Below, piece after piece: positions 40,535 through 56,276 of a stretch of DNA of 64,000 bases. Position numbers and translations under genes: made by a program. Position 1 is the stretch's first letter; the number at the start of each line of letters is the position of its first letter. The notes under the pieces are model-generated. The model made no database searches. It was not told where the DNA came from and saw only the letters and a list, made by a program, of their open reading frames with translations. The stretch is from Astropecten irregularis (taxonomy: Eukaryota; Echinodermata; Asteroidea; Paxillosida; Astropectinidae): NCBI GenBank assembly GCA_963971285.1, contig OZ020246.1:17963217-18027216 (forward strand), read 5' to 3'.

Positions 40535-40586
40535 AAGGAGGAGGGGGGAAGGGGGGGGGGGGTTGAGCTGATGGGGGGAGGGAGAA
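40535..40586 (+). other. G-rich tract, potential G-quadruplex
   Basis: Runs of 4 to 13 guanines (GGAGGAGGGGGGAAGGGGG and on, then ATGGGGGGAGGG) lie within about 50 bp. On paper they meet a four-run G-quadruplex pattern. The tract lies about 280 bp upstream of a candidate 5' UTR donor at 40866. Confidence 0.5.
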
Positions 40587-43077
40587 TAAGTAGATATTAG
40601 CATGCACGACACCACAAGCACCCTGCACTTTTCCCTATTAATCACGTAATCCGCATTGGCTAGAGTGTACAGTACAGTCTCCATATAAAGGCTGGATTAA
40701 TGCATGAAATCATCATACATGTAGTATCGTTTGGATGTTAATGGCGAGGTGGGAATATATCGGTCTGCCATGTTGACCGTTGACGTGAGCCTGTCGGTAG
40801 ATTCAGAACTGAACATTTGCCGGTGAAATTCCTTTTTGTAATTTCCCCCGATTTCCACGGAAAAGGTACGTTATGAATTTGACACATGTTGATAATAGGG
40901 GCCAATGCAGAGAATTTCACTATATGTACACATATGGTAGCATGATGTACAATGTAGCATAATCGTCTTCAATTCCCATTTTGATTTTCTTGCACTGACG
41001 TCTAGTTCCTCATAATTTTTATGGTATTTTATTATTGTCATTATTATTCAGAATTTAACAGTTACAGACAGATTAAGCAAAACATTATATTGTTCAGGAG
41101 TAAAGCTTGACAGCATTTCGATGGTTTTAAAACTCAGTGAATTATTTTCTTTTGGATATCAAATTATCAATGGCACCCATACACCCTACATACATGTTCA
41201 TGTACCTGTATACTGTAACAATGAGGCTCTTTCTAGACCTGTCCAAAAGGCTTGGAAAAAATTGATCCTAAATTGAATAATGATCCATATACATGTAATG
41301 TATCCTGAAAATGCGCCAGCATATTTTTTAATGGATTCTGGACAGCAGTAGTCCTGAATCTATCGACTTCTGCAGGTTGATATTGAGGCACGGTTAGTAC
41401 TGTACACAGTTTCTACAGTATCCACTAAAATCTTGTAGCAGTCAGTGCGTGGGTCTTGTCAATGCCTGCATCCTGTAAATTACTGTCAAACCTGAGTATG
41501 ACTAGACTTGGTTACAAGTATTTCCTGCAATAATGTAATTTGTATCATTATATAACAGTAGTTGGGTCACCAGTTAAGGGCGATACACACTCCATTTCAT
41601 TAGTTTAAGTGAAATATATTGAATCACAGCTCTTTGCACACCGTTGCCAATAACACAGCGACATGCCAAAATTGCACGTACTGTACATATGCATACATAT
41701 GATGTAGAATGTACACTGTACATTTTCAGCTGATGAAAACATTCCAATATGAAATGCTTGACTGTTAAATTTAATAAAAGGATGGACAGTGTGTAATGAA
41801 ATTCAGCCCCTGACTCTAAAGGGATGCTTGCATTTCACTGATTAAATTCTGAATGTAGTTGCTATAAATGTAGGTCCTTACACTGAGATATTCAATGAAA
41901 TATTTGTGATTATAAGTACCGGTATGGATTCATGTGGGATATTCCATTACTGTACAGAAGTTGCTATAAATGCACAGTATAAGTAGGACACCATACACAG
42001 GTACATGTACATGGATGTATACCGTATTTAATCAAACATTTGTGGATTATAAGTATGGACATGTAATATTCCATCCTATATTTGGGTATGATTTGTTACA
42101 GTGTCTAGATGCATCATCACTAAGATCTTCTAATGTGCCATTTTGTTTACTTCACCACAACATCTCCACCTGGTAAATTTGTTGCATTTTTCTTTCTAAG
42201 ATGTCTTTAATTTACATGTAGATTGGACGAACAGAGCCTGCAAATTATTTCAGAATTGTCCAGAAATTGTTAAATTATTTATTCATACACATATGGTACG
42301 TTTCATTCCTCACACATACACTGTAGGCCTATAACCTTTCTAAATTTACAATGAGAATATTTTTTCAGTCTTTTTACTCAAAAACAGGTACATGTAATCC
42401 ACAGTTATGTACATTGTATTTTACAAAAATCTTGGTCCAACTTGGTCAAATGACAACCTTTTAGTGACGTTTTTGTTCTGTTCTGAGTAACAGTGATACA
42501 AAATTCCCTTGTATAGTTTTGACAAAACGTTGCTCCACATATGTGTACGTGCTGATTGCTGGTCGGCTGAGCGTGTTTCCCACGCTATATATTGTGTTTG
42601 GGTTTTGAGCTGATTGCCAAAGGTATTTACACTTGTAAAAGGGAGTAGAATTGCACCAGTGGCCCAACACAAAGGTGTCAGTATTTGTGTTTTTTATTTA
42701 ATTCACGTCAGCCTAAAAAGGTGAAGGAACATTCTTTCGGATTTGCCCAAGGAGGTTAAATTTGTGTTACAACATGTGATTGTGTGTAGAATGGAGCAGT
42801 GTAGAATTCTGCAGAGTGCAGTCTATGTCTCAGTGCAATGGGAAATGCTTGCAGAACGTTGTATTCTGTATCTGTGCTGGAACTCTTATTTCAAACAACT
42901 TTTTAAATAATTTTCCCAATTTCGGGTGAAAGATGTTCATGAGCTTAAAAATGTACACAGGTCTGCATTTTCTGCAGCTTGTAAGTAACCTGATGAATTG
43001 TTGTAGGGAGTTTATCTTTGGTTTTGATTAACAACAACAATTTGCTTTAAAAACCATTTTGTAAACTTCCAATGACC

Positions 43078-43128
43078 AGTAAGGTTTAATGCATGGTGCA
43101 AGTAATAACTTGCACCAAACCTTACTGA
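43078..43128. repeat. Short hairpin
   Basis: AGTAAGGTTT and GGTGCAAGT on the left pair with ACTTGCACC and AAACCTTACT on the right around a 3-nt centre, with one unpaired stretch (AATGCAT). Its function is unknown and it may be a repeat fragment. Confidence 0.5.
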
Positions 43129-44471
43129 TGGGAATTTCTTCATTGCCACTGGCCATTGACTTCATGTCCCTTCATTTTGCACCTATGAAAATGCCTTTGC
43201 TGGAGGAATATTGCCTTGCAACTGTATAAACAAAGTTTCTACCATGCCATGATACTGTTGGATGTTGACAGACTGTTTGCAAGAGCCATACTGTGACTTT
43301 ATATACAGGGCCTTAGCCTACTAGAGTGAAGAATATGCAGTAAGATTTATGTAGACCTATTGTATACAGGTTGCATTATGGCCAGCACGACTGGCAGAAA
43401 CATGGTTCTTGGCAGTTTACAGCTATGGCTAACATCATTCCATGCCAAAGATTGAAATCATTTTATTGGATGGTTATTATTGGAGAAGTGCACCATAGCA
43501 CATTGTTTGACCATCATGGCATGGTTTGACCTTGGTTGATTGAGGAGGGTTCCTAGCCCTAAGGCCTTGGGGTGCCTTGTGGTGGTAGAGTTAATGAATT
43601 GTCACTGGTGTAGATGCCATTCCTCACAGCTCACATACAAGTACATGTATGCAATATCTTTGGACACCTTGAATGATCAATTTGATTGTGCAACAGTGCA
43701 AGTTTATTGTCCAAATATATTTTGAACAGCTTGCACAATGAGTTCAGAAAGACGTCTTCTTGTAACTTTAACCAGGTTTCTTGCATTATTCCAAGGTAGC
43801 ATTAAAGCATTATAATTTCAACTGCATTCATCCTTGGATAAAAAATTACCAGCTACATGTACATCAATTGGATTACATGGATACTCTGATTCAATATACA
43901 TGTATGTCATCACTTCAGGCTCGTAGTGCATGTAGGCTACACCACTCATTAACAAGGAGAACGATCTCAGAAGCATATCAAATGGAAAATTTTTCTTCAC
44001 TTGTGGATGTCTAGCAAAGCAAATACATGTAGGTCTATTGAGCTACATGTATCAGCTTTGTCAAGTAGTAATTTTGAATGAAGAGTGGTCTTTTATTTGA
44101 GGAAGATCTAAGTGATTCCCTCAACATCCATAGATATTCAGTCAGGTGGCACAATAAATGTCTTTTATGCCATGTACATGTATGTTACAGTATGTTATGT
44201 AATATTTCTCATATTTGTTTGTATTTTTATACAGGATTGAGAATGACAGTACAAAGAAGAGGAACTGAGTAGTGTCACTGCTCCAAGCCTTCAACTCCAA
44301 ACCACGCTGTAAAACACCCACCTATTTTGGAAATGTTGGATGAAGCCATTTTAGTAGACCGTCCACTGTATGCGGGTTTTATTCCTTAAAATGAAAAAGC
44401 TCTACGAATATTCAGAGTCTGATGATTGATGTCTGAATGAAGTGGATGATCTACACGTTAGGAATCACACA

Positions 44472-48300
<3,829 letters not shown>

Positions 48301-48315
48301 CACACACACACACAC
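48301..48315. repeat. CA microsatellite
   Basis: About seven CA dinucleotides lie immediately after the CCDC102A stop codon, in its 3' UTR. Confidence 0.8.
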
Positions 48316-49238
48316 TGGACATTAGGAGACCGGTGAGATGAAGAGACCCACGTCTCTGCCAGGCTGCTTCAGTTAACCTGATCTTGCAGGGCACCAGTGA
48401 TGCGGCATTCACACATTCTACACTTCAATAAGGCACCAGTGAGAAAACAGTACCATGTTTAAGTTTTGCTTCTTCGTGTATCCTTAGGTTGCATAATACC
48501 AGGGATTGAGTGGCATATTGCAGCCTTCATCAGAGTACCAGTGAGATAAAATTCATAGGACTCCTTATGTTGTAAGCTTTACTAACTTATTTGACGTCAA
48601 AGTTTTCCTATCTGTCAGAAGTCTTGCTTGTACAACTCATCCACATCAGCGCTACAAAGAGGTAGATCAATTCAGTGCATTCATTTCAAATCTACCTCAT
48701 TAATGCGGGCAGGACTCCGGTTCTTTCTACAATTGCACAAAAAGAAAAAGCTGCATATTGAAGGGAAACGGTAGTGGTTGTTGGTGTCGTCAGATTGGTA
48801 GGATGGAAGTCATGTCTTTATTTTCTTGAATGAGTTTGTGACTGAAATTGCAATCTGATTTCAAAGTTCTAAACTTTGCCTAAAAGCCTTTGAGGGTGTA
48901 ACCTCTCGCGTGTACAACCAAAATCTGGTGTTTAGTATTTGTATTCATAGTTGCTGTCTTGTATTGTAGTGCACATGTGCTTTTTTTATACTTGACTTTA
49001 CGATGTGTTAGGATTTAGCACTATACTGTCTTGTCTGTGATAGTTGCATAGCATATGCTAGTTGATGTCATATGTACATGTTGGCTTGGACTGTGGAGGA
49101 TGTCAGGTTTGTTCCTAAAGGGACACGTTCTGCTTCAGTCGATTTCCCTTTGGTCATACACACTTCAGTGAGAGAAACTGAAATACCTAATGAAATTTAT
49201 GAGGCAGTGGCCATATGAACCAAAGTTATGATTATGTG

Positions 49239-49316
49239 CACCAAGGCATTGACCAGGGGCACCAAGGCAGTGATCAGGAGCACCTATGAAATGACCAGGG
49301 GCACCAAGGCATGGAC
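49239..49316. repeat. Short imperfect tandem repeat
   Basis: GCACCAAGGCATTGACCAGGG is repeated three to four times with variation (GCACCAAGGCAGTGATCAGG, GCACCAAGGCATGGACAAAGG). A related sequence in reverse complement appears near 59405-59470. Confidence 0.6.
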
Positions 49317-50081
49317 AAAGGGTGTTATTTCATTAACTGCAGCTACTAGGTACATGTAATTACTGTTACCTTCACCAAGCTCAAACCTAAAATTGTGTCA
49401 AATCTTGCATCAAGATGCTGTTGGCAGGTCATATTTAATTACCTCTTGTCCTGAATGGTCTGCTAGCTTTGTGAATAGCGTGCCGCACTATTGAAGTCAC
49501 ACCATGCATGCACGCGCACACATGCCCCCACTTACCACATGTTTGTATGGCCGGTTGCAATGTTTGTCTGAGGTTCGGAGTGCTATTTTTAGCGCAAGTG
49601 CACAGTGCTATTGAATCACTGAGTCCAGAAGAAGTCTTGGCCTTCATGATATTCTAGCGTTAATGTCAAACTCATATTGACTGCAATTGCAGACTTGTAT
49701 CCACTCCGTTCAATGCATCAGGTTTAGCATGGTGGACAGACTGGAGAGACACTAATGCTGTCAGGTTTGCATTGCACCATGTCAGTAACTCTTTGTGGAA
49801 ATACAAGAGATGGATACAAGACATGTCATTGTGGTCAAGAAGCTCAGGCCATCTTCAGGATTATTATTTTTCTAAAGATGGCAAGACAACTTCAGTCTGG
49901 ATATTGATTTAAAACCTGTGGTACATTTTGCACACAAGATATATTCTCTTGATGTACTATTAATTAAACCTTGCTATTTTCAATATTAGAACATCGTCTA
50001 ATTCTTTCACCAGGACCTTTCTGCTTACCTTCCTCCAACTATTGCAGCTATGTTCATTGATATGATTACTTAAACTTGAAC

Positions 50082-50268
50082 CCCTAACCCTCTGCACATA
50101 CCACACAAGATCTGAGCTGCATACCACACATTACCACCGTCTCTACAAGGCGACTGGATCCTAAACCACGCATTACCACACAAACCACACTGTGATGTAT
50201 TGGTATTCAGGGTCACTTACCACAGAAAAAACGTGTGGTAAACTGTGGCATGCAAGTGGGTTAGGGTT
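50082..50268 (+). repeat. Compact copy of the element with telomere-like ends
   Basis: It begins CCCTAACCCTCTGCACATAC and ends TGGGTTAGGGTT, so the CCCTAACC end is inverted as GGTTAGGG. ACCACACA motifs lie on the left and TGTGGTAAACTGTGGCATGC on the right. About 187 bp. It is the cleanest of three copies (the others are at 14586 and 16632). Confidence 0.75.
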
Positions 50269-50984
50269 AAACCTTGCATCAGAAATCTGACTCGACTGTG
50301 AAGGAATCTGCACAAATCTATTCGCAGCAGGAAATCACGCTGTGAAAGTCTCGACAAGTTTAAGAAACATCTATCTAAATAACGAATCTACTTTTATTCA
50401 TAACATCCGTATGCATGTATCTTTTCAACAGGAAGCCGTCAGCTCAGAATCAAACATTCCTTAGAAACATACAGAAACATACATTCCTTTTGTCAGATGT
50501 TAAATTTCTGGGACATATTTTGAAAAAGTTACAGTTATTAATGTTTTATGCCAAGATATATTTTTTATTTTCAACCATTTTTTAAACTTTGTTTTTGCAA
50601 AAGTTTCTTCAAAGTAATTGAATCAACCCCACGTAACACTCACAAATGTATATGTTTATCAGTAGTGCTGACAAGTTTTTGTATTTAAGTATTTATTTAT
50701 ATTTATTTTTTATAAATAATATATGTGTACAATATTAGTGTACGATTTACCATTATTCATCATTGTACATAAACACTGCTTGTTGTATTCACTGGACATT
50801 TATTATGGGTGTAATTGACCTACAAGCAACTGTGGCACATTCATGACATTTGCTATATCGTATTATCCTAAATTGCATATGATGGATTGTGGCGTGATAC
50901 TGCTTAATATTTAGAGGTTTTGCTTGTGTATGGAGGTTTTGATACTGTAGTAATAAACTGCTGCAAACTGCTCATCAACCAAAA

Positions 50985-51090
50985 TAATGACCTGAAATAT
51001 ATAAAAAATACTTGGAGTTAAGAGGGCCTGTCATGTGGATCCTAGCAGGATCTTTCTCAAAGGCTAATCATATTGACAGTTTGTAAATTC
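50985..51090. repeat. Dispersed repeat fragment (family of 10110 and 20790)
   Basis: AATGACCTGAAATATATAAA, CTTGGAGTTAAGAGGGCCTG and GCAGGATCTTTCTCAAAGGC join motifs also seen near 10110-10180, 16180 and, inverted, 20790-20850. Confidence 0.5.
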
Positions 51091-51107
51091 CTCAATCTTT
51101 AAGGCTT

Positions 51108-51415
51108 AAAGGTAATATCATACTTAATGGTTTTTGTCAAAGAAATTCAGATTCATGGGCAAAAATATCAAGAAAGATACAGTAACAGAAATCTGTGAAA
51201 AATTCCCACAGTATTTAAAAAAAAATCTTTTCACCATTATTTTTTATCTTTTAAAGATCAAAATTGTTTTTGGTAATTAGTTTTACTCTTTTCTGGATCA
51301 GGCAGAACAATTTTAACGGTATGTTTCTACCATTACCATCTTTATACCCTGTAAGATAAATTTGTGAAGATTTCTGTTTCGGTATGCTACCAAAGTATGA
51401 TACTACCTTTAAAGA
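51108..51415. repeat. TIR element, AAAGGTAATATCATACTT type
   Basis: The left end is TTAAAGGTAATATCATACTT and the right end AAAGTATGATACTACCTTTA, inverted repeats of about 20 bp. The interior carries GATTCATGGGCAAAAATATC and GGTATGTTTCTACCATTACC, shared with the copies at 56646, 58478, 61583 and 63472. Confidence 0.8.
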
Positions 51416-53272
51416 AGATGAAACAGTTGAAAACATACAGTTATGTACATGTACATACTACCCATAGCTTATTACCAAATCCCTTTGCTCACAATATTGT
51501 TTCATCACCAAGATAGTCGGTATCTTAATGATACAGGCATGGATATGATGATATCATTGTGTGTCTTCCTTTAATGTGTGTGTGTGTATTGACTACACAT
51601 CATATAAGCATGTAAACAGCCAAGCACCACCTTCCATATAGACCATATGCAAAAACAGTACCAAAATGTGTATCATTCCATTCCTTTGTTTTAATTTTCC
51701 GGTGGTTCTAAAAGAACTGTAGTGTAGACCTCCTCTCCAGAACAGAACCTTGTTTTACCCTAACCTTGAATGTTACATTTGAATTTCCATGACTATAAGT
51801 ACACTGTCACCTATCAGGGCACACAAGATGTTAAGGGAATATTGTAGTGGGTACATCATTACAACTTACAAGTTATATGATATGAAAGTATCAGTAATTT
51901 TCTTTTGAGGAGATTATGAAGGCTTGATTGCGAAGAAGAGCCATGAGCTGTTTTTGTTTGTTTTTATTGGAGGTTTGAGGAATTTTGAAGGGTCATTGGT
52001 ATTATTTGGGATGGTCTTTTCAATGTATTATCTGATGTTGTAACACATTTTTTTGTTTATGATTGGCTCTCAGTATAAAGACCACTATTATTTGATACTA
52101 AACTTCTCTTATACCAAGCAATATCTGATTCCATTTGAAAATGAAGTCTTGTTAAAAATAGCCAAAAACTAACTGGATCTAACCATGTTTTATTCCTGTA
52201 TTATTGAGGTTTCAAAAATAAAGCAACGCTTTGAAAAGAGAATTTACCAGACAATTGCTTTAACATTCCCTGATTTAGTATGTAATTGAGATATTTTCTC
52301 AGTTGATTATGAAGTCAGGATTTTTAAATACAGTACATGTACCGTGCATTCATATTGACCAGTACAGTAAAGCATTCAGTCATATTCAATGGAGATTTTA
52401 AGTCTTCAGTACTCATAGTACTCATAATATTCATGTAATAAAGACATTCTGTATAGATACAAACAAATATGCTTGCGATCATTCTTGATTTGTTTTTATT
52501 TTAATAAATTGCCATGCTTAAACATTGTGTGCTTACATGGTGGTACAGTATTCAAGTATTGAGATAATACAACTAATCTCTGATACATTGCATACTGAGA
52601 CAGTCAACATGTAAATTATGGATTGTTTTCCTTTAATACATCTTATTCACCAAGTTTGCCTGACTTTTTTAGAACAAGTTTGCTGCCATTGTCATTGGCT
52701 TTGAACCTCAGCATTCAGGCAAATGCACAACATTGCTCTCATCTGATGCTCAATACATCTTTCCATCTAAATGGTATTCTTTCCCTTATGTATGGTGTAT
52801 TGTGAACTATTTGGACAAACTTATATTGACCAACCAGCTGACCAGATGCATGGTTTAGGCGGCCATTTGGACAGCAGACCACGGTTTTGGGTCAAATCCA
52901 ACTAACACAGGACACCACTTAAGTATACAAGTTCACATTTTTTCATTTTACAGATACATGTAATTTATTACTTCCACAATTGCATGGACATAGAACTGAT
53001 ACAATACTGTTGCATGAGTCTTGCAATATGCAATGCGAAGCGAATTTTGGTGACAATCCATACGCACGATTTCTCCATATAGACACAAGAAGATTTGCTT
53101 CATTTTGTTAGTTGGTGAGTCACAAGTTAATGTTAGTCTCATATTTATACATACATGTACATGTAACAGAGGCCAATCATTTCCTGTTCATAAAAAAAAG
53201 TACTCCATTGATCCAAGTCTCCCAGTACGGTACCATTTGAATGCATTTCAGACGTGAATCCCAAATTATTAC

Positions 53273-53346
53273 AGGGGTGGGGGCATCAGCTGCAAAGGGG
53301 GGGATGGGGGTTGCACATCCACTGGGGGTGGGGCAGGATGGGGGAA
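53273..53346 (+). other. G-rich tract, potential G-quadruplex
   Basis: At least five runs of four or more guanines fall within 74 bp (GGGGTGGGGGC, AAGGGGGGGATGGGGG, ACTGGGGGTGGGGC, ATGGGGGAAG). It lies between CCDC102A and RABIF. Confidence 0.5.
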
Positions 53347-54251
53347 GTTCTTCAATGCTAATATTTGAAGTAACAGGCATTTCCAGCTAAAAAAAAACCC
53401 ATAGCAAGTAATATTTTTTCACATCAAGAGTACAATTAGTAAGCTCTTTATTTTTTACCAGCTTGTGAATAATGAACATATATTTCCCTGTTACTATGGG
53501 ACACAACAGTGGGTAGCCTCCCTCTGTGACCCTCTGAATTCTCGCCTCAATTTCGCATCAAGATTTGCAACTCTTCATGGTCTTTTGTCCATCACTTCTT
53601 TGAATACTAGTATGTTTCTATTAACTAACTACACACATTATAGGGTGCTTTCTAAAGGTCATTTCTGTCCATTTTTCCATTTTATACGTACATGTACATT
53701 ATCACGCCTAAAAAATTGAAATTGATTCTCGTCGCATTCGAGCAATCTGCAAAACTTCACTGAGTGCGCACAATCCCACACTGAGCTTGTTCCCCCTCCC
53801 CAAGACAAGTTCTTTGGACACAATACTAATTAAACTGAGTCATCAACAGTTCTACACTATTCAGAATCATGTGAATACTTGGGGCTATATTCTGGTGGAT
53901 TTGGAACAGATAGGGTCATAAGATGTGTTCAGCAAGAGCTCACAGTCTGACTACACAATAAACACTGGAATGCTATTATATTACGTATTTCTTCACATTA
54001 ATGTCAACATAGTGCTAATACACATAGTTTCATGACTACAAATACATTACAATAATATCTTAAAAATCCACACTGCCATCAAGGAATGCAAAGTGACAAT
54101 ACCGACGTGATCATTTCATAATGACCTCAAATATGGTTGGTCTAGCTCCGGCCTCATCCGAATCAGACAGTTAAAACAGAATCATCAACTGCGAGACCAG
54201 TTCAACTTCAAATCCAAAGGCTGTTTCCACGAAAGAATGAAATGCAAAGTT

Positions 54252-55163
54252 TCATGTGTAAATGACTCGATCTACTGCAACGTAGAAGTTATTCCTTTCT
54301 TCTAGTACATGGCAACCAATCGGTCCCACTTCGCAGTCGGCACATATCAAATACTTGATGTTCTTCACCGTATTTGTGAATCCAACGTTCTCAAACGTAT
54401 ACATTCCCTCAATCAGCCAGAAATCTGTCAGCGTTTCGCCATCATTTGCTTCCTGGTTTGCAGACTTCACTTTCATGTGAGGCAGGAAAAACTGTAAAAA
54501 CAAAAGAATCAGTAATATTATTATAATTTTGAAAATAATTAATTAATTCATTTGCTGAATTATATTATTTATTATTATTTTATTCAGAAATCATCAACAA
54601 GAAACAAAGTACACACACTAAAATTAGGGAACGGTTGATATATACTGGGATAACCCAATAAAGCAATTTACATCTAACGTTAGGCTTATTTGAATATTTC
54701 TGTTGGGGCCCCAAAATAAAATAAAGACAACGTTACAACTTACAAGTAAAAACAAAGAGAACTTAAAACCTTAATAGACCGGTTTGACAAACCTGTTGGA
54801 TATGAGCGTGATGATTGGGAATCTGATTCATTAGATATACATAATATTTTAATAAAAGACCTGTCCAAACCAGTTACATATCATAACTGGTAAAGGGAAA
54901 CTAACCTCTTTTTGTGTAGCTTTCGCTAATCCTGGCCGGAGTACAATGCTTTGACAACGTTCACAGGCTAAATTCTTAATATTCATGTTCTTATCATCAG
55001 TCAGTTCCTTCACTTTGGACCCAGAAGGTGCTGGTTCGTCGGTATTCGTCTCATCTTGAGCTTTAGCAGGTTTCTCCTCCACTTTTTCGACCGGAATGTC
55101 ATCATTTTTCTCGGTGTTTTCTTCAGTGTTTTCGGTTTCCACTGGCTTTTCGTCGTCCGCCAT
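54252..55163 (-). CDS. RABIF: Mss4-type Rab guanine nucleotide exchange factor / chaperone (RABIF)
   Basis: Two minus-strand exons, 55163-54906 and 54491-54252 (TGA), join in phase 0 to 165 residues. The Mss4 fold is marked by two zinc-binding Cys pairs (LACERCQSIVLRPG; LICADCEVGPIGCH) and by the conserved LTDFWLIEGMYTFENVGFTN, VKNIKYLICADCE and NNFYVAVDRV. Mss4 binds nucleotide-free exocytic Rabs and stabilises them. Human RABIF is 123 residues. This protein has an extra N-terminal stretch of about 60 residues, rich in Glu, Lys, Asp and Pro (MADDEKPVETENTEENTEKN and on) and probably disordered. ATG 55163 is preferred because the frame upstream has only a GTG. Mss4 clients are mostly Rab1/3/8/10-type, so no link to the Rab22-like gene in this window is claimed. 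Confidence 0.93.
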
Positions 55164-56276
55164 TGTGATTTTGTTCACTGTATGGTACCCGAGCGCCGCG
55201 CCTCGCCTAAGTGAAAAACATACCTGATCAATTCTTTATGCACGGGCTTCAAAAGGTGCCAGTCGATTTTTATATCGGTGGCTACCTTTTAGAGGCGGAG
55301 TTACGTTGGATGGAGGAAGGAAGTGGGTGGGAGGAAGCCGTTTCAATACTTTTATTATTTACGCATGAAAAATGAATTTTCTTCAAAGTTTCTTTGAAAA
55401 CAAATAGAACAAGAGTCAAAAGATAAAGAAACGAACATTTAGAAAGGTGAACTTTATTATTTGCAGTGGAGAAAATAAAGGAATTAAGCCGTGCAAGTTA
55501 CATTTACATCTACATGCCATATTTAATGACACCGTACCACAACAAAGTGGGCTGGGAAGAATACAATAGAAATTCTCTTTTCCCTAAAACACCGCCCCTC
55601 CCTGTGGTCAACCACCCTTCTCGCCCTTTGTCACATATGTACGTGCATAGAATATTTTGAATTGTGTTTCAAATGGCATTTCAAATGGCAGTATTTATGG
55701 CTTAATTTGCATTTCTTTCGTATAGTGAAACACGGCCAAATAAAAGGCGAAACGGTAGGTTATTCATTTAGACCAAACCATTCACTTGGGGGTACTCGAT
55801 TGGTTAATATTATTCATTTATAATTAAAAGTGGCTATTTGCAACTAAATATATAAAGCTTAAATATTAAAGGAGAATAATAATAAAGCCTTTAAAGAACA
55901 GGAAATATTATTTAAGAATGTTTAAACTTATTCTGTAATTGATTCACATTGTAGTAATTTTGAGCAACCCTCAATTGGAAAATAGACGAGTCCTTGCACT
56001 ATAAATTTCAGACGCACGTGCTCCAACCATGCAGTGCGCCAACTTCAACTTGCATCCGTGGAGCGTGAGGAGCGGTGTTGACTTATCGGTGAAAATTCCC
56101 AGCAGAAAATGTTTCAATAAGTCATTCTCTGAGCTTAAAACAACTTCACTTTAATGCGAAGTAGTTCAATATTTAGTTACACATCGACGTTGTTTCGCCT
56201 GTCGTTTCCTTACATCAAATTTCCAGGCGTGAGCGGTCATCAGTCTTCATTTCCACCGTGGTTCACAGTGCCAACA
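55164..56276. other. Intergenic region between divergent RABIF and the discoidin gene
   Basis: The promoters of both genes must lie here, about 1.1 kb apart. A TTTCCAG acceptor-like site at 56219-56225 hints that the discoidin gene has an upstream 5' UTR exon. No coding sequence or clear repeat is seen. Confidence 0.45.

Larger units (their letters stand above)
35118..44471. other. Upstream region / possible 5' UTR introns of CCDC102A
   Basis: No coding exon is recognised. An acceptor (TTTTTATACAG) at 44234 starts the first coding exon of CCDC102A, so at least one 5' UTR exon lies upstream. Candidate donors are at 35117 (GTAAGT) and 40866 (GGAAAAG then GTACGT). The stretch is AT-rich with many TACATGTA/GTACATGTAC motifs (for example 39433-39450). 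Repeats at 35740, 37400 and 43078 and a G-rich tract at 40535 are listed separately. Confidence 0.45.
48301..54251. other. CCDC102A 3' UTR and region convergent with RABIF
   Basis: CCDC102A (+) and RABIF (-) converge here. AATAAA occurs at 50952-50957 and 52217-52222, both possible CCDC102A ends. The region holds a CA microsatellite, a short tandem repeat, a telomere-like-ended element, an AAAGGTAGTATCATACTT-type element and a G-rich tract (all listed). No coding exon is recognised. Confidence 0.45.

Noticed and set aside
42421-42672. 83-codon minus-strand open frame
   Set aside because: It looks superficially protein-like but has no flanking exon with matching phase and no recognisable domain. 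It may be a repeat fragment.
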